Shown one piece after another: positions 55,802 to 64,000 of a stretch of 64,000 nucleotides of DNA. Made by a program: the position numbers and the translations under genes. The DNA comes from an uncultured Thermoanaerobaculia bacterium (GTDB lineage: Bacteria; Acidobacteriota; Thermoanaerobaculia; Multivoradales; Multivoraceae), in contig OX638294.1 in NCBI GenBank assembly GCA_951812325.1, forward strand, positions 717,136 through 781,135. The letters run 5' to 3'. Each line of letters starts with the position of its first letter. The first letter of the stretch is position 1. The notes under the pieces are model-generated. The model had not been told where the DNA came from and searched no databases. It saw nothing but the letters and a program-made list of their open reading frames with translations.

Positions 55802-56395
55802 ATGACCGTCTCCGAACCGATCCCCACTCCCGACCGATCCACCGATCCCGGCGCCGCGGCAGAGTTCGCCCTCCGCGCCGCCGAGGAGCGCTTCATCGAG
55901 GGCATGGGGCTGGCGCTCGAAGAAGACCGCCTGCCCCGGATCGCGGGCCGTCTGGTCGGCCTGCTCATCGTGTCTCCCCGGCCCCAACGCTTCGACCACC
56001 TGGCCGAGCGTCTTCGCGTCAGCCGCGGCAGCATCAGCACGAACACCCGCCTGCTGGAGAACATGGGCGTCATCGAACGGGTGACCCGCCCGGGCGACCG
56101 CCGCGACTACTTCCGGATCAACGAGCAGCCCGGCCTGCTGCTACGGATCGCGGACCGCTTTCGCGACCGGCAGGCCATGGCCGAGGAGATGAAGCGGGCG
56201 CTGCGTCCCGGCGCCGACGACGGCAACGTCGTCGGCGACCGCCTGGACCGCTTCATCCGCTTCTACGCCATCCTCGCCGACAGTCTCCGCGCCTTGCTCG
56301 CCGAAATGGCCGAGATGGAGGAGAACGGCGGCAACTCCCGATCCGGCCCTCCCTATGACGATCCGAACGGCCCACGCCCCAAACAACCCGAGTGA
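55802..56395 (+). CDS. GbsR/MarR family transcriptional regulator
   Basis: 197 aa from the ATG at 55802. The winged helix region reads LPRIAGRLVGLLIVSPRPQR, FDHLAERLRVSRGSISTNTR, LLENMGVIERVTRPGDRRDY as in GbsR-type MarR regulators. The C-terminal helices (RFIRFYAILADSLRALLAEM) form the dimer or effector part. It is followed 9 bp later by an RND periplasmic adaptor gene. It is expected to repress the efflux operon and itself through the dyad in its promoter; the effector is unknown. Confidence 0.88.
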   Translation: MTVSEPIPTPDRSTDPGAAAEFALRAAEERFIEGMGLALEEDRLPRIAGRLVGLLIVSPRPQRFDHLAERLRVSRGSISTNTRLLENMGVIERVTRPGDRRDYFRINEQPGLLLRIADRFRDRQAMAEEMKRALRPGADDGNVVGDRLDRFIRFYAILADSLRALLAEMAEMEENGGNSRSGPPYDDPNGPRPKQPE

Positions 56396-56404
56396 GTCAC
56401 AACG

Positions 56405-57832
56405 ATGGCGAGAGTCCAATCAGGAGGAGCTGGCGACGGTCCCGCGCCGCCCCGCTCCCGAGCAACCGTCGGACCGACGGCCGGCGCCCGCAGCAAGACG
56501 CTTCCCACCCGCGCCAGCGCGTCCGGCATCCAGCGCGCGCAGGGCAATCAGGAGGGCGTCACGGAGCACCCTGACGGCTCCGTGCGCGTCGTCCCCGCCG
56601 CTTCCCGACCCGCCGGCAGGCCGCCGCGGCGAATCAGCCGCCTTCAGTTCGCCGGCATTGCGGCCGTGGTCGTGATCCTGGCTGCAGCGGCCGTCATCGC
56701 TTTCGGCCGGTCGCCGCAGACCGCAGCCGAAGCGCCGGGCGCCGACGCCCAGGCGGTGCCGGTGCGCGCCGAGGCCGCCCGGCGGGGACATCTCTCCGTG
56801 CGCACCGCCTACTCCGGCGAACTGGTCGGCGAGGTCGCCGATATCGCGGCCCAGGTCTCCGGACGGCTGGTCGACGTGCCGGCACGGATCGGTCAACGGG
56901 TGGCGGCCGGCGCCGTTCTCGCCGTGATCGCCGACATCGACATCAGGAACCAGCTCCAGGAGGCCCGCGGTCAACTGGGCGTCGCGGAGGCGAACCGCGA
57001 CAAGGCGGCTGCCGAACTGGTCGGCGTCCAGGCGGACCACCAGCGGGCGATGGAGCTCTACCATCAGAGCCTGCTGTCGGTGCAGGAGCAGCAGCAGGTC
57101 ACGTCCCGGTACGCCACCGCGCGGGCGCAACTCGCCGCCACCGAAGCCCAGGTCCGCCAGTCCGCGGCCCGTGAGGCCCAACTCGCGGAGGCGTTCGCGA
57201 ACACCCGGGTACGGGCCCCGTTCCACGCCGTGGTCGCCGACCGCTATCTCGACCGCGGCGCCCTAGTGCAACCCGGCACGGCGGTGCTGCGGCTGGTCGA
57301 GGAAGCGCCGCTCATGGTCCAGTTCCGCGTGCCGGAGCGGGATCTCGCCGCGGTCCGCGCCGGCGCGGCCTTCGACGTCTCCACCGAGGCGACGGGCGGT
57401 CAGACGTTCTCCGGCGCCGTCCGCCGGGTCGCCGGCGAGGTGCGCCGCAACGATCGCACCGTGCTCGTCGAGGGCGAACTGACCGAGACCGACGACCTGC
57501 TCCGGCCCGGCATGTACGCCGACGTCTCCGTCAGTCTGCGTGACCTCGCCGACGCCCTGATCGTCCCCGACACCGCCCTTCTGGAGCGCGTCGCAATGGA
57601 CGGCGCCCGCTCGGTCGGCGTCCTGGTACCGGTCGACGGCCTGGCCGAATGGCGGCCGGTCCAGGTCGCGGGCCGATCCGGAGAGTTCAGCGCCGTCGAC
57701 GGCAGCCTGGCGGCCGGCGAACTCGTGCTCACCCTGGGGCATCAGCAGCTCGGCCACGGCGCTCCGGTTCGCGTGGTCAACGCGGCCGACGCGCCGGGCG
57801 GAGCGTCTCCGTCCCGCGCCGCCGGACCCTGA
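56405..57832 (+). CDS. RND efflux periplasmic adaptor (HlyD/MFP)
   Basis: 475 aa. An unusual Arg/Pro-rich N-terminal extension of about 80 residues precedes a transmembrane helix (FAGIAAVVVILAAAAVIAFG). Then the membrane fusion protein pattern: barrel-sandwich hybrid (GELVGEVADIAAQVSGRLVD, VPARIGQRVAAGAVLAVI), coiled-coil hairpin (NQLQEARGQLGVAEANRDKA) and FANTRVRAPFHAVVADRYLD. It connects the inner membrane pump to an outer membrane channel, which is not encoded here. It is 10 bp before the pump gene and in the regulator operon. The real start may lie further in. Confidence 0.9.
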   Translation: MARVQSGGAGDGPAPPRSRATVGPTAGARSKTLPTRASASGIQRAQGNQEGVTEHPDGSVRVVPAASRPAGRPPRRISRLQFAGIAAVVVILAAAAVIAFGRSPQTAAEAPGADAQAVPVRAEAARRGHLSVRTAYSGELVGEVADIAAQVSGRLVDVPARIGQRVAAGAVLAVIADIDIRNQLQEARGQLGVAEANRDKAAAELVGVQADHQRAMELYHQSLLSVQEQQQVTSRYATARAQLAATEAQVRQSAAREAQLAEAFANTRVRAPFHAVVADRYLDRGALVQPGTAVLRLVEEAPLMVQFRVPERDLAAVRAGAAFDVSTEATGGQTFSGAVRRVAGEVRRNDRTVLVEGELTETDDLLRPGMYADVSVSLRDLADALIVPDTALLERVAMDGARSVGVLVPVDGLAEWRPVQVAGRSGEFSAVDGSLAAGELVLTLGHQQLGHGAPVRVVNAADAPGGASPSRAAGP

Positions 57833-57842
57833 GGACCGACCG

Positions 57843-60800
57843 ATGAACCTTCCCCGTCTCTCCGCCAACCGCCCGGTCGGCGTGACCATGCTCTACGTGT
57901 GCGTCGTCGTCCTCGGCCTGGTCGCCCTCCGCCAGCTCGCCGTCGACCTGATGCCCGAAGTCGACATGCCCATGGTCTCGATCACGACGACCTACGAAGG
58001 CGTCGCGCCGGAAGAGATGGAGAGTCTGATCACGCGGCCGATCGAGCAGGCCCTCGCCACCGTCACCGGTCTCGACAAGCTGAGCTCCATGTCCGCCGAG
58101 GGCATGAGCAGCATCCAGGCCCAGTTCGACTGGGGCATCGACCTGAACGAGGTCGTGAACGACATCCGCGAGCAACTCGACTTCGTGCGCGGCATGCTGC
58201 CCGATGACGCCTCGGAACCGACCCTGTTCAAGTTCAACCTGTCGGACATGCCGGTCGTCTTCCTCGGCCTCTCCGGCCAGGGCGACGCCCGCCAGGTCCG
58301 CCACCTGGCCGAACAGACGATCAGCCGGCGGCTGGAACGCCTGCCCGGCGTCGCCTCGGTCGATGTCCAGGGCGGTCGCGTGAGGGAGATCCAGGTTCAG
58401 CTCGCCGCCGACCGGATGGCCGCCCTCGGCATCACCCCGAACGAGGTCACGACGGCCCTGTCGCGGGAGAACCGGAACGTCTCGGCGGGCGACATGCTCG
58501 AAACCGGTCGCGAGGTCCTGATCCGCGCGATCGGCGAGTTCGAACGCAAGGTGGACGTCGAGAACACGATCGTCGCCGTCCGCGACGGACGGCCGATCCT
58601 GGTGCGGGACGTCGGTCGGGTCGAGGACGGCATCCGCGAGTTGACGAACGAGCTCTGGATCAACGGCAGGCCCGGCATGCGGATGTTCGTGATGAAGCAG
58701 TCCGGCTCCAACACGGTCGAGGTCGTGGACGGACTGAAGGGCGAGATCGACGCGATCAACCGCGACTACGCCGGCCGCGCCGAGATCACGATCCTCATGG
58801 ACGGCGCCGCCTTCATCCGCCAGGCCGTGAACAACGTCCAGATGGGCGCCCTGTTCGGCGCCGTGCTCGCGGTGCTCGTCCTGATGTTCTTCCTTCGCGA
58901 CCTGCGAGCCACCCTGATCGTGGGCGCCGCGATCCCGATCTCGGTGCTGGCGACCATCGCCCTGATGTACTTCAACGGCTTCACGCTGAACGTGATCTCC
59001 CTGGCCGGCATCGCGCTCGGCGTCGGCATGCTGGTCGACGGCTCGATCGTCGTGCTCGAGAGCATCTACCGACGGCTCCACGAGGGCGAACGCCCCACCG
59101 CCGCGGCGGTCGCCGGCAGCAACGAGGTGGCGATGGCGATCGCCGCCGGCACGCTGACCACGGTCGCCGTCTTCCTGCCGGTGGTCTTCATCTCCGGTTT
59201 CGCCGGCATCTTCTTCAACCAGTTGGCGATCACGGTCAGTTTCGCCCTGCTCTGCGCCCTCTTCGTCGCCCTGACGCTGATCCCGGCCGCCGCCGCCCGC
59301 TGGTTGCGGCAGGTCCCGAAGAGCCGCCAGGTCACGGACGAGTCCGTCGCCGCCCTCGGTCCCGTCGACATGGCCTACGGCCGGATGATCGAGTGGGCCC
59401 TCGGCAGGCCCGGCCTGGTGCTGGCGACTGCCGTCGTGCTGCTCCTCGGTTCCTTCGCCCTGTTGCCGGTGATCGGCCTCGAGTTGATGCCCGAGAGCGA
59501 CGAGGGCCGGCTCAACATGAAGGTCGAGATGCCGGTGGGGGCTCCTCTGGAGACGACGACCGGCACGATGGAGGAGATCGAAGGCCAGGTCCGCAGTGCG
59601 CTCCGAGCCGACGAACTCGACAACCTGATCACCACCGCCGGCCCCGAGAGCTGGTGGCGGCCCGCCCAGTCGAACCAGGGCACGATGGAGATTCTGCTCA
59701 CCCCGTTGACCGAGCGCAGCCGCAGCCAGGAGGAGATTCTGGCCTCGATCCGCCACGCGATCGCCGACGTGCCGGCAGCCAGGATCCAGCTCTTCGCTTC
59801 GTCCAGCAACATGATGATGCGGATGATGCGCGGCGGCAAGGATGCCCGTCTGGTGGTCGAGATCCGCGGCCACGATCTGGACCGGGGCAACGAACTCGCC
59901 GGGCGCGTGATCGAGGCGATGGCCGCGGTCCCGGGCGTCGTCCATCCCCGGCTCGACCGTGAATCCGGCCAGCTGGAACGAACCCTGCGCGTCGATCGCG
60001 CCCGGCTGGCGGAATTGGGCCTGAACGGGAGCCAGATCGCCGACGCCGTCGAGCACTACGTGCTTGGGCGCGTGGCAACCAGGTTCCGCGACCAGGGCGA
60101 CGAGTTCGACATCCGGGTCCAGCTCCAGCCGGAGGACCGCTTGCGCCTGGAACAACTGCCGCAACTGCCGATCGTCACCCCGCGGGGCGACATCGTGCCC
60201 CTGGGCTCGATCGCGACGATCAACCCCGGCGAGGGGCCCCTGTCGATCAACCGCGAAAACCAGGAACGCATGATGCAGGTTCTCGCCGGCATCGACGGCC
60301 GGAGGTTCAGCGACGCGGCGAGCGACGTCGAGGCCGCGCTGGCGCGGATCGAGACACCCTACGGCTTCACGATCGACATGGGCGGCGAGCTGGAAGAACA
60401 GCGCGAGGTCTTCGTGGAACTTCTGATCGGCGTGCTGCTCGCCGTCTTCCTCGTCTACACGGTGATGGCGGTCCAGTTCGAGTCCCTGCTCCAGCCGCTG
60501 GTCATCATGACCGCGGTGCCCTTCTCGCTGCTCGGCGTGCTCCTGACCCTGGCGGTCACCGGCACCACCCTGAACATGAACTCCTTCCTCGGCCTCGTCG
60601 TGCTGGTCGGCATCGTGGTCAACAACGCGATCGTTCTGGTGGACAACGTGAACCGGATGCGCCGGGATGTCGGCTGCACCCTCCACGAGGCCCTGGTCCG
60701 CGGCTCCAGGCGCCGGCTGCGGCCGATCCTGATGACGACGCTGACCACCGCGCTCGGTCTGCTGCCGCTGACGCTGGGAATCGGCGAAGGCTCCGAGCTG

Positions 60801-60998
60801 CAGGCGCCGCTGGCCCGGGTGGTCGTCGGCGGACTGCTCGCCTCCACTCTGATCACGCTGATCTTCGTGCCTTCGCTCTACCTGCTGGTCGAACGCGCCC
60901 GCGAACGGCGCCGCGCCATCCGCGGGCGCCGGAAAGCGGCTCGTCTTGCGGCCCCCATCGGGGTTCCGCACGGAACGCCGGCGCTGCCAACATCCTGA
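57843..60998 (+). CDS. RND family efflux transporter permease (HAE1-like)
   Basis: 1051 aa, full length for AcrB-type pumps. NRPVGVTMLYVCVVVLGLVA (TM1), the porter domain with FDWGIDLNEVVNDIREQLD, second half starting near RPGLVLATAVVLLLGSFALL. The proton-relay TM4 motif is VDGSIVVLES: the first Asp is present, the second (Asp408 of AcrB) is Gly. TM10 has GIVVNNAIVLVDNV, with Asn in place of the relay Lys, as in the VNN subfamily. It exports drugs or lipids driven by protons. Many antisense ORFs are shadows. Third gene of the regulator-adaptor-pump operon. Confidence 0.95.
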   Translation: MNLPRLSANRPVGVTMLYVCVVVLGLVALRQLAVDLMPEVDMPMVSITTTYEGVAPEEMESLITRPIEQALATVTGLDKLSSMSAEGMSSIQAQFDWGIDLNEVVNDIREQLDFVRGMLPDDASEPTLFKFNLSDMPVVFLGLSGQGDARQVRHLAEQTISRRLERLPGVASVDVQGGRVREIQVQLAADRMAALGITPNEVTTALSRENRNVSAGDMLETGREVLIRAIGEFERKVDVENTIVAVRDGRPILVRDVGRVEDGIRELTNELWINGRPGMRMFVMKQSGSNTVEVVDGLKGEIDAINRDYAGRAEITILMDGAAFIRQAVNNVQMGALFGAVLAVLVLMFFLRDLRATLIVGAAIPISVLATIALMYFNGFTLNVISLAGIALGVGMLVDGSIVVLESIYRRLHEGERPTAAAVAGSNEVAMAIAAGTLTTVAVFLPVVFISGFAGIFFNQLAITVSFALLCALFVALTLIPAAAARWLRQVPKSRQVTDESVAALGPVDMAYGRMIEWALGRPGLVLATAVVLLLGSFALLPVIGLELMPESDEGRLNMKVEMPVGAPLETTTGTMEEIEGQVRSALRADELDNLITTAGPESWWRPAQSNQGTMEILLTPLTERSRSQEEILASIRHAIADVPAARIQLFASSSNMMMRMMRGGKDARLVVEIRGHDLDRGNELAGRVIEAMAAVPGVVHPRLDRESGQLERTLRVDRARLAELGLNGSQIADAVEHYVLGRVATRFRDQGDEFDIRVQLQPEDRLRLEQLPQLPIVTPRGDIVPLGSIATINPGEGPLSINRENQERMMQVLAGIDGRRFSDAASDVEAALARIETPYGFTIDMGGELEEQREVFVELLIGVLLAVFLVYTVMAVQFESLLQPLVIMTAVPFSLLGVLLTLAVTGTTLNMNSFLGLVVLVGIVVNNAIVLVDNVNRMRRDVGCTLHEALVRGSRRRLRPILMTTLTTALGLLPLTLGIGEGSELQAPLARVVVGGLLASTLITLIFVPSLYLLVERARERRRAIRGRRKAARLAAPIGVPHGTPALPTS

Positions 60999-61078
60999 CC
61001 GCCGGGCGGCGTTCCCGACCACCGGCGAGAGCAGGCGACAAGCACGACTGGCGGCCCGACTGATAGTCTGCCGTCCGG

Positions 61079-61600
61079 ATGTGCTCGTCAGAGGCACCGC
61101 CTTCGGACGATCCCGCCGACTCACGGCGCCGGCGGTTTCTCGTCGGTCTCTCGCGCGCGGCCATGGCTTTGGGGCTGGCCGGCGGCTATGGAGCGTTCGG
61201 CGCCGTCCTCGGGCGGTTCATCTACCCTGCCCGCGCCGCCGAGCGGGTATGGCAGTTCGTCACGCCGCTCAACCGCCTCGCGACCGGCGACAGCCTGACC
61301 TACACGACGCCGGCGGGCGCCGAGGTTCACGTCACCCGCCGCAATGACACCGGCGGCAGCGAAGACTTCACCGCACTCTCGAACGTCTGCCCTCATCTGG
61401 GCTGCCAGGTCCATTGGCAGCCGCAGCACAACCGCTACTTCTGCCCGTGCCACAACGGAGTCTTCGATTCCGACGGCCGGGGCATCGCCGGGCCGCCCGA
61501 GGGCATGGTGCTTTCGGGCTATCCGGTCGAAGTGAGGAACGGCATGCTCTTCGTCGAGGTCGAGGCAGTGCCGTTGAGGGCGCCGGAAACCCGGTCGTGA
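61079..61600 (+). CDS. Rieske 2Fe-2S protein, Tat-exported
   Basis: 173 aa. Twin-arginine signal SRRRRFLVGLSRAAMALGLA, then a Rieske fold with CPHLGC (Cys104, His106, Cys109) and FCPCHNG (Cys122, Cys124, His125). It is the high-potential iron-sulfur subunit of a cytochrome bc-type complex. Its TGA overlaps the GTG start of the cytochrome b gene (GTGA). The set Rieske-cytochrome b-octaheme cytochrome follows in this order. Confidence 0.94.
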   Translation: MCSSEAPPSDDPADSRRRRFLVGLSRAAMALGLAGGYGAFGAVLGRFIYPARAAERVWQFVTPLNRLATGDSLTYTTPAGAEVHVTRRNDTGGSEDFTALSNVCPHLGCQVHWQPQHNRYFCPCHNGVFDSDGRGIAGPPEGMVLSGYPVEVRNGMLFVEVEAVPLRAPETRS

Positions 61601-62646
61601 CCACGATCAGGCGCTGGCTCGACGACCGGATTCCGATCGAGCCCGGCGCGCTCCGCGCGCTGACCAACGAACCCGTCCCCCACCATCTCAAGCGCTGGTG
61701 GTTCGCCCTCGGCGGCACGCCGGCCTATCTGTTCGTGGTCCAGATCGTCACCGGCGTTCTGCTCGCGCTCTACTACCAGCCCCATCCGTCGACCGCCTGG
61801 GAATCGGTGCGCTACATCACCGAGGACGCCAACTTCGGCTGGTACCTCCGCAGCGTTCACAAGTGGGCGGCGACCCTGATGATCGCCGCCGTCGTGCTGC
61901 ACCAGATCCGCGTCTATTTCACCGGCGCCTACCGCAAGCCGCGGGAAGTGAACTGGATGGTCGGCATGTCGCTCCTGCTCTGCACCCTGATGCTCGGCTT
62001 CACCGGCTACAGCCTGGTCTTCGAGCAACTGAGCTACTGGGGCGCGACCGTGTCCGCGAACATTGCCGACACGATCCCGGTGATCGGCGGCTTCCTGAAG
62101 AAGATCCTGCTCGCCGGAGAGGCCTACAACGAGAGGACCCTGGCCCGGTTCTTCGTGCTCCATGCCGCCGTGCTGCCGGGATTCCTCGTCGCGTTGATCG
62201 CGGTGCACATCGCGCTGGTGCGGATTCAGGGCGTGACCGAGCTGAAGTTCCGGGACGAACCGGCGACCGGGGACCGCAAGTTCCCCTTCATTCCCGACCA
62301 CCTCTACACCGAACTCATCATCGGCCTGGTTCTGATGGTCGTTCTCAGCGCTCTGGCGACGCTGGCGCCGGCCACCATGGGCCCCCTCGCCGACCCCCTG
62401 ACCACGCCGGAGGAGATCAAGCCGGAGTGGTTCTTCTACGTCACGTTCCGCTGGCTCAAGCTGATGGGCGGCACGGCCGCTGTGCTCAGCATGGGTCTGA
62501 TCGTCTTCCTCATGTTCGCCTGGCCCTTCATCGACGCCTGGTGGCGCCGGCGCACGCGCCTGCGCGAAGCGAGCGTCTGGATCGGCGTGGCAGCGACACT
62601 CCTGCTCATCGGAATGACGATCCGGGAAGCCGTGGCGCCCCATTGA
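61597..62646 (+). CDS. cytochrome b (b6/IV fused type)
   Basis: 349 aa, GTG start overlapping the Rieske stop as GTGA. Heme ligand pairs His88/His102 and His189/His204 lie in two helices (HKWAATLMIAAVVLHQIRVY; FVLHAAVLPGFLVALIAVHI). The subunit IV-like part follows, with the PEWFFY signature (EEIKPEWFFYVTFRW) of the quinol Qo site. It oxidises quinol within the membrane. Downstream, 23 bp on, is an octaheme cytochrome in place of cytochrome c1/f. Confidence 0.93.
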   Translation: MTTIRRWLDDRIPIEPGALRALTNEPVPHHLKRWWFALGGTPAYLFVVQIVTGVLLALYYQPHPSTAWESVRYITEDANFGWYLRSVHKWAATLMIAAVVLHQIRVYFTGAYRKPREVNWMVGMSLLLCTLMLGFTGYSLVFEQLSYWGATVSANIADTIPVIGGFLKKILLAGEAYNERTLARFFVLHAAVLPGFLVALIAVHIALVRIQGVTELKFRDEPATGDRKFPFIPDHLYTELIIGLVLMVVLSALATLAPATMGPLADPLTTPEEIKPEWFFYVTFRWLKLMGGTAAVLSMGLIVFLMFAWPFIDAWWRRRTRLREASVWIGVAATLLLIGMTIREAVAPH

Positions 62647-62668
62647 ACGAACGAAAGGACGGCCTGCG

Positions 62669-64000
62669 ATGACCCTGGAAACGAAGCGCATCATCATCGG
62701 CAGCCTGGGAGGCGTGTTCCTTCTCTCGCTCGTCTTCGTCCAGTGGCTGGAGACGATTCGCCGCGCCGAAGAGGCCGGCCTGCGCCCGGAGCGGATCGTC
62801 GCGCCGGCCAGTTCCCTCGCCTGCATCGAATGCCATCGGGAAACGAATCCGGGGATCATCGACCACTGGCGCGGCAGCAGCCATGCCGAGAAGGGCGTCG
62901 GCTGCGTCGAGTGCCATCGAGCGGCAACGGCAGATCCCGACAGTCACGACCACTACGGTTTCCGGATCGCGACGGTGGTCACGCCCAGGGATTGCGCCGC
63001 CTGCCATCCTCACGAAGCGAAGGAGTTCGCGCGCAGCCATCACGCCGCCGCCGGCAACATCCTCGCTTCCCTGGACAACTTCCTGGCCGAGACGGTCGAG
63101 GGCTCGACACAGCCGTTCAACCCCCATTCGCCCACGCCGGGCCGTCCGATGGAACCGGTCAACGGCCTTGCCAGCGCGTTCCTCGGCTGCCAGCAATGCC
63201 ACGGTTCCAAGGTCGCCCTCAGGGCCACCGACGGCGGCACGATCACGCTCGACGACCTGCGCCCCGACGAGGACGGCATCCCGACCAACGTCGACGTCCT
63301 CGACCGCATCCTGCGCAACGACGACGGCCGGCCCCTGCTCGACCCGGGCAGCTGGCCCAACACGGGTATCGGCCGCCTCAACCTGGACGGCTCGCTCGGT
63401 TCCTGCAGCGCCTGTCACAGCCGCCACGACTTCTCGCCGCGGCGCGCCCGCCAACCCGAGAACTGCGGCAAGTGCCATCTCGGGCCCGACCATCCCCAGA
63501 AGGAAATCTACGAAGAGTCGAAACACGGCGTCGCCTACCGGGACCTGACCGATTCCATGAATCTCGACGCCGAAGACTGGGTGCTGGGCGTGGACTACTC
63601 GGCGGCGCCGACCTGCGCAACCTGTCACATGTCGGGCCACACCCGGAACAACGGCCGCGTCACCCACGACCCCGGCGAACGGATCTCCTGGACCAACAGG
63701 CCGCCGGTCAGCCTGCCCATGGACACGGACGCGGAACACCGCATCGTGACCGCCGCCGATCCCTCCGAACGCCGGGAACAGATCGCCGACACCGCGGAAG
63801 CGAAACGGACGCGCATGAAGGAGGTCTGCTCGCACTGCCACACGCCCGACTACGTCAATGCCTTCTACGAACAGTACGACGACCTCGTGACCCTCTACAA
63901 CGAGAAGTTCGCCAAGCCGGGCCAGGCGATCCTCTCCGCACTACTCGATCAAGGGCTCAGAAGCCCCACTCAATTCGACGAAGAGATCGAGTGGACCTGG
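62669..64000 (+). CDS. octaheme c-type cytochrome, hydroxylamine oxidoreductase-like, cut by window edge
   Basis: 444 codons in the window, open at the right edge. One N-terminal anchor helix (RIIIGSLGGVFLLSLVFVQ) precedes eight CxxCH motifs: 52-56, 79-83, 109-113, 174-178, 246-250, 266-270, 316-320 and 387-391. The segments YEESKHGVAYR, CATCHMSGHTRNNGRVTHDP, GERISWTNRPPVS and QYDDLVTLYNEKFAKPGQ match octaheme hydroxylamine oxidoreductase family proteins. The C-terminal region carrying the P460-type cross-link Tyr of true HAO lies outside the window, so oxidative or reductive mode cannot be told. With the Rieske and b genes just before, it is probably the electron-accepting or -donating subunit of a quinol complex. 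Confidence 0.85.
   Translation, partial: MTLETKRIIIGSLGGVFLLSLVFVQWLETIRRAEEAGLRPERIVAPASSLACIECHRETNPGIIDHWRGSSHAEKGVGCVECHRAATADPDSHDHYGFRIATVVTPRDCAACHPHEAKEFARSHHAAAGNILASLDNFLAETVEGSTQPFNPHSPTPGRPMEPVNGLASAFLGCQQCHGSKVALRATDGGTITLDDLRPDEDGIPTNVDVLDRILRNDDGRPLLDPGSWPNTGIGRLNLDGSLGSCSACHSRHDFSPRRARQPENCGKCHLGPDHPQKEIYEESKHGVAYRDLTDSMNLDAEDWVLGVDYSAAPTCATCHMSGHTRNNGRVTHDPGERISWTNRPPVSLPMDTDAEHRIVTAADPSERREQIADTAEAKRTRMKEVCSHCHTPDYVNAFYEQYDDLVTLYNEKFAKPGQAILSALLDQGLRSPTQFDEEIEWTW

Noticed and set aside
57777..61124. 1115-codon open frame opposite the RND pump
   Set aside because: It is rich in His, Asp and Gln from reverse reading of Val, Ile and Leu codons; no domain.

Overview
This window is high-GC (roughly two thirds G+C, strongly GC-biased third codon positions) and gene-dense. 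It looks like a chromosomal segment of a Gram-negative, aerobically respiring heterotroph. The gene content fits Acidobacteriota (Thermoanaerobaculia-like marine or host-associated lineages): a repeated C-terminal module in a spondin_N-type secreted protein, an alternative complex III linked to a heme-copper oxidase, a large dehydrogenase/HEAT/cytochrome c protein, GH109 and an ascorbate-type copper monooxygenase. This taxonomic placement is inference from gene content; no rRNA or tRNA gene was found.

Layout. 1-4 kb: a MATE pump cut by the window edge, a DUF72 protein and the housekeeping sigma factor rpoD. 4-10 kb: a small-molecule kinase and several secreted or membrane proteins of unknown role, with a gene-poor, less GC-rich stretch at about 8.1-8.9 kb carrying short repeats. 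10-24 kb: bolA, 1-Cys peroxiredoxin, sulfatase, aroH-type chorismate mutase, a very large dehydrogenase/HEAT/cytochrome c protein, a Tm-1-like protein, alpha carbonic anhydrase, a cytochrome c-PhoD-like fusion with degraded metal-site residues, an amidohydrolase and an ammonium transporter. 24-25.6 kb is a scar zone: the tail of a DUF1501 gene abutting an ISAs1 transposase remnant, and an internally deleted flavin monooxygenase. 25.6-29 kb: a methyltransferase, a glycosyltransferase and a GH109-type protein.

29-38 kb is a respiratory block on the minus strand: actC-actD-actF of alternative complex III, a cupredoxin-like secreted protein, and cytochrome c oxidase subunits I, III, IV and II plus one unknown membrane protein. 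The heme and iron-sulfur subunits ActA, ActB and ActE are not present. A paralogous cupredoxin-like lipoprotein is encoded divergently just upstream. 38-43 kb: HAD phosphatase, degenerate M23 protein, tricarballylate dehydrogenase-like flavoprotein and an SDR. 43-47 kb is the main accessory island: a frameshifted partial duplicate of the SDR joined to an IS1634-type transposase fragment, then a three-gene overlapping operon with a Dam/D12-type adenine methylase, a NotI-family endonuclease and an unknown third protein. It lies directly downstream of the pyrR-pyrB-pyrC operon (47-50 kb).

50-64 kb: smc, a cytochrome c/copper monooxygenase-type protein, a TMEM220-like protein, a MarR/GbsR regulator with a dyad in its own promoter heading an RND efflux operon, and finally a Rieske-cytochrome b-octaheme cytochrome (hydroxylamine oxidoreductase-like) cluster cut by the right edge.

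No CRISPR array, rRNA or convincing tRNA was seen. The best candidates for something undescribed are the NotI-type R-M operon with its third gene, the cytochrome c-PhoD pseudoenzyme fusion, the stripped-down ACIII locus with paired cupredoxin-like proteins, and the Rieske/b/octaheme cluster.
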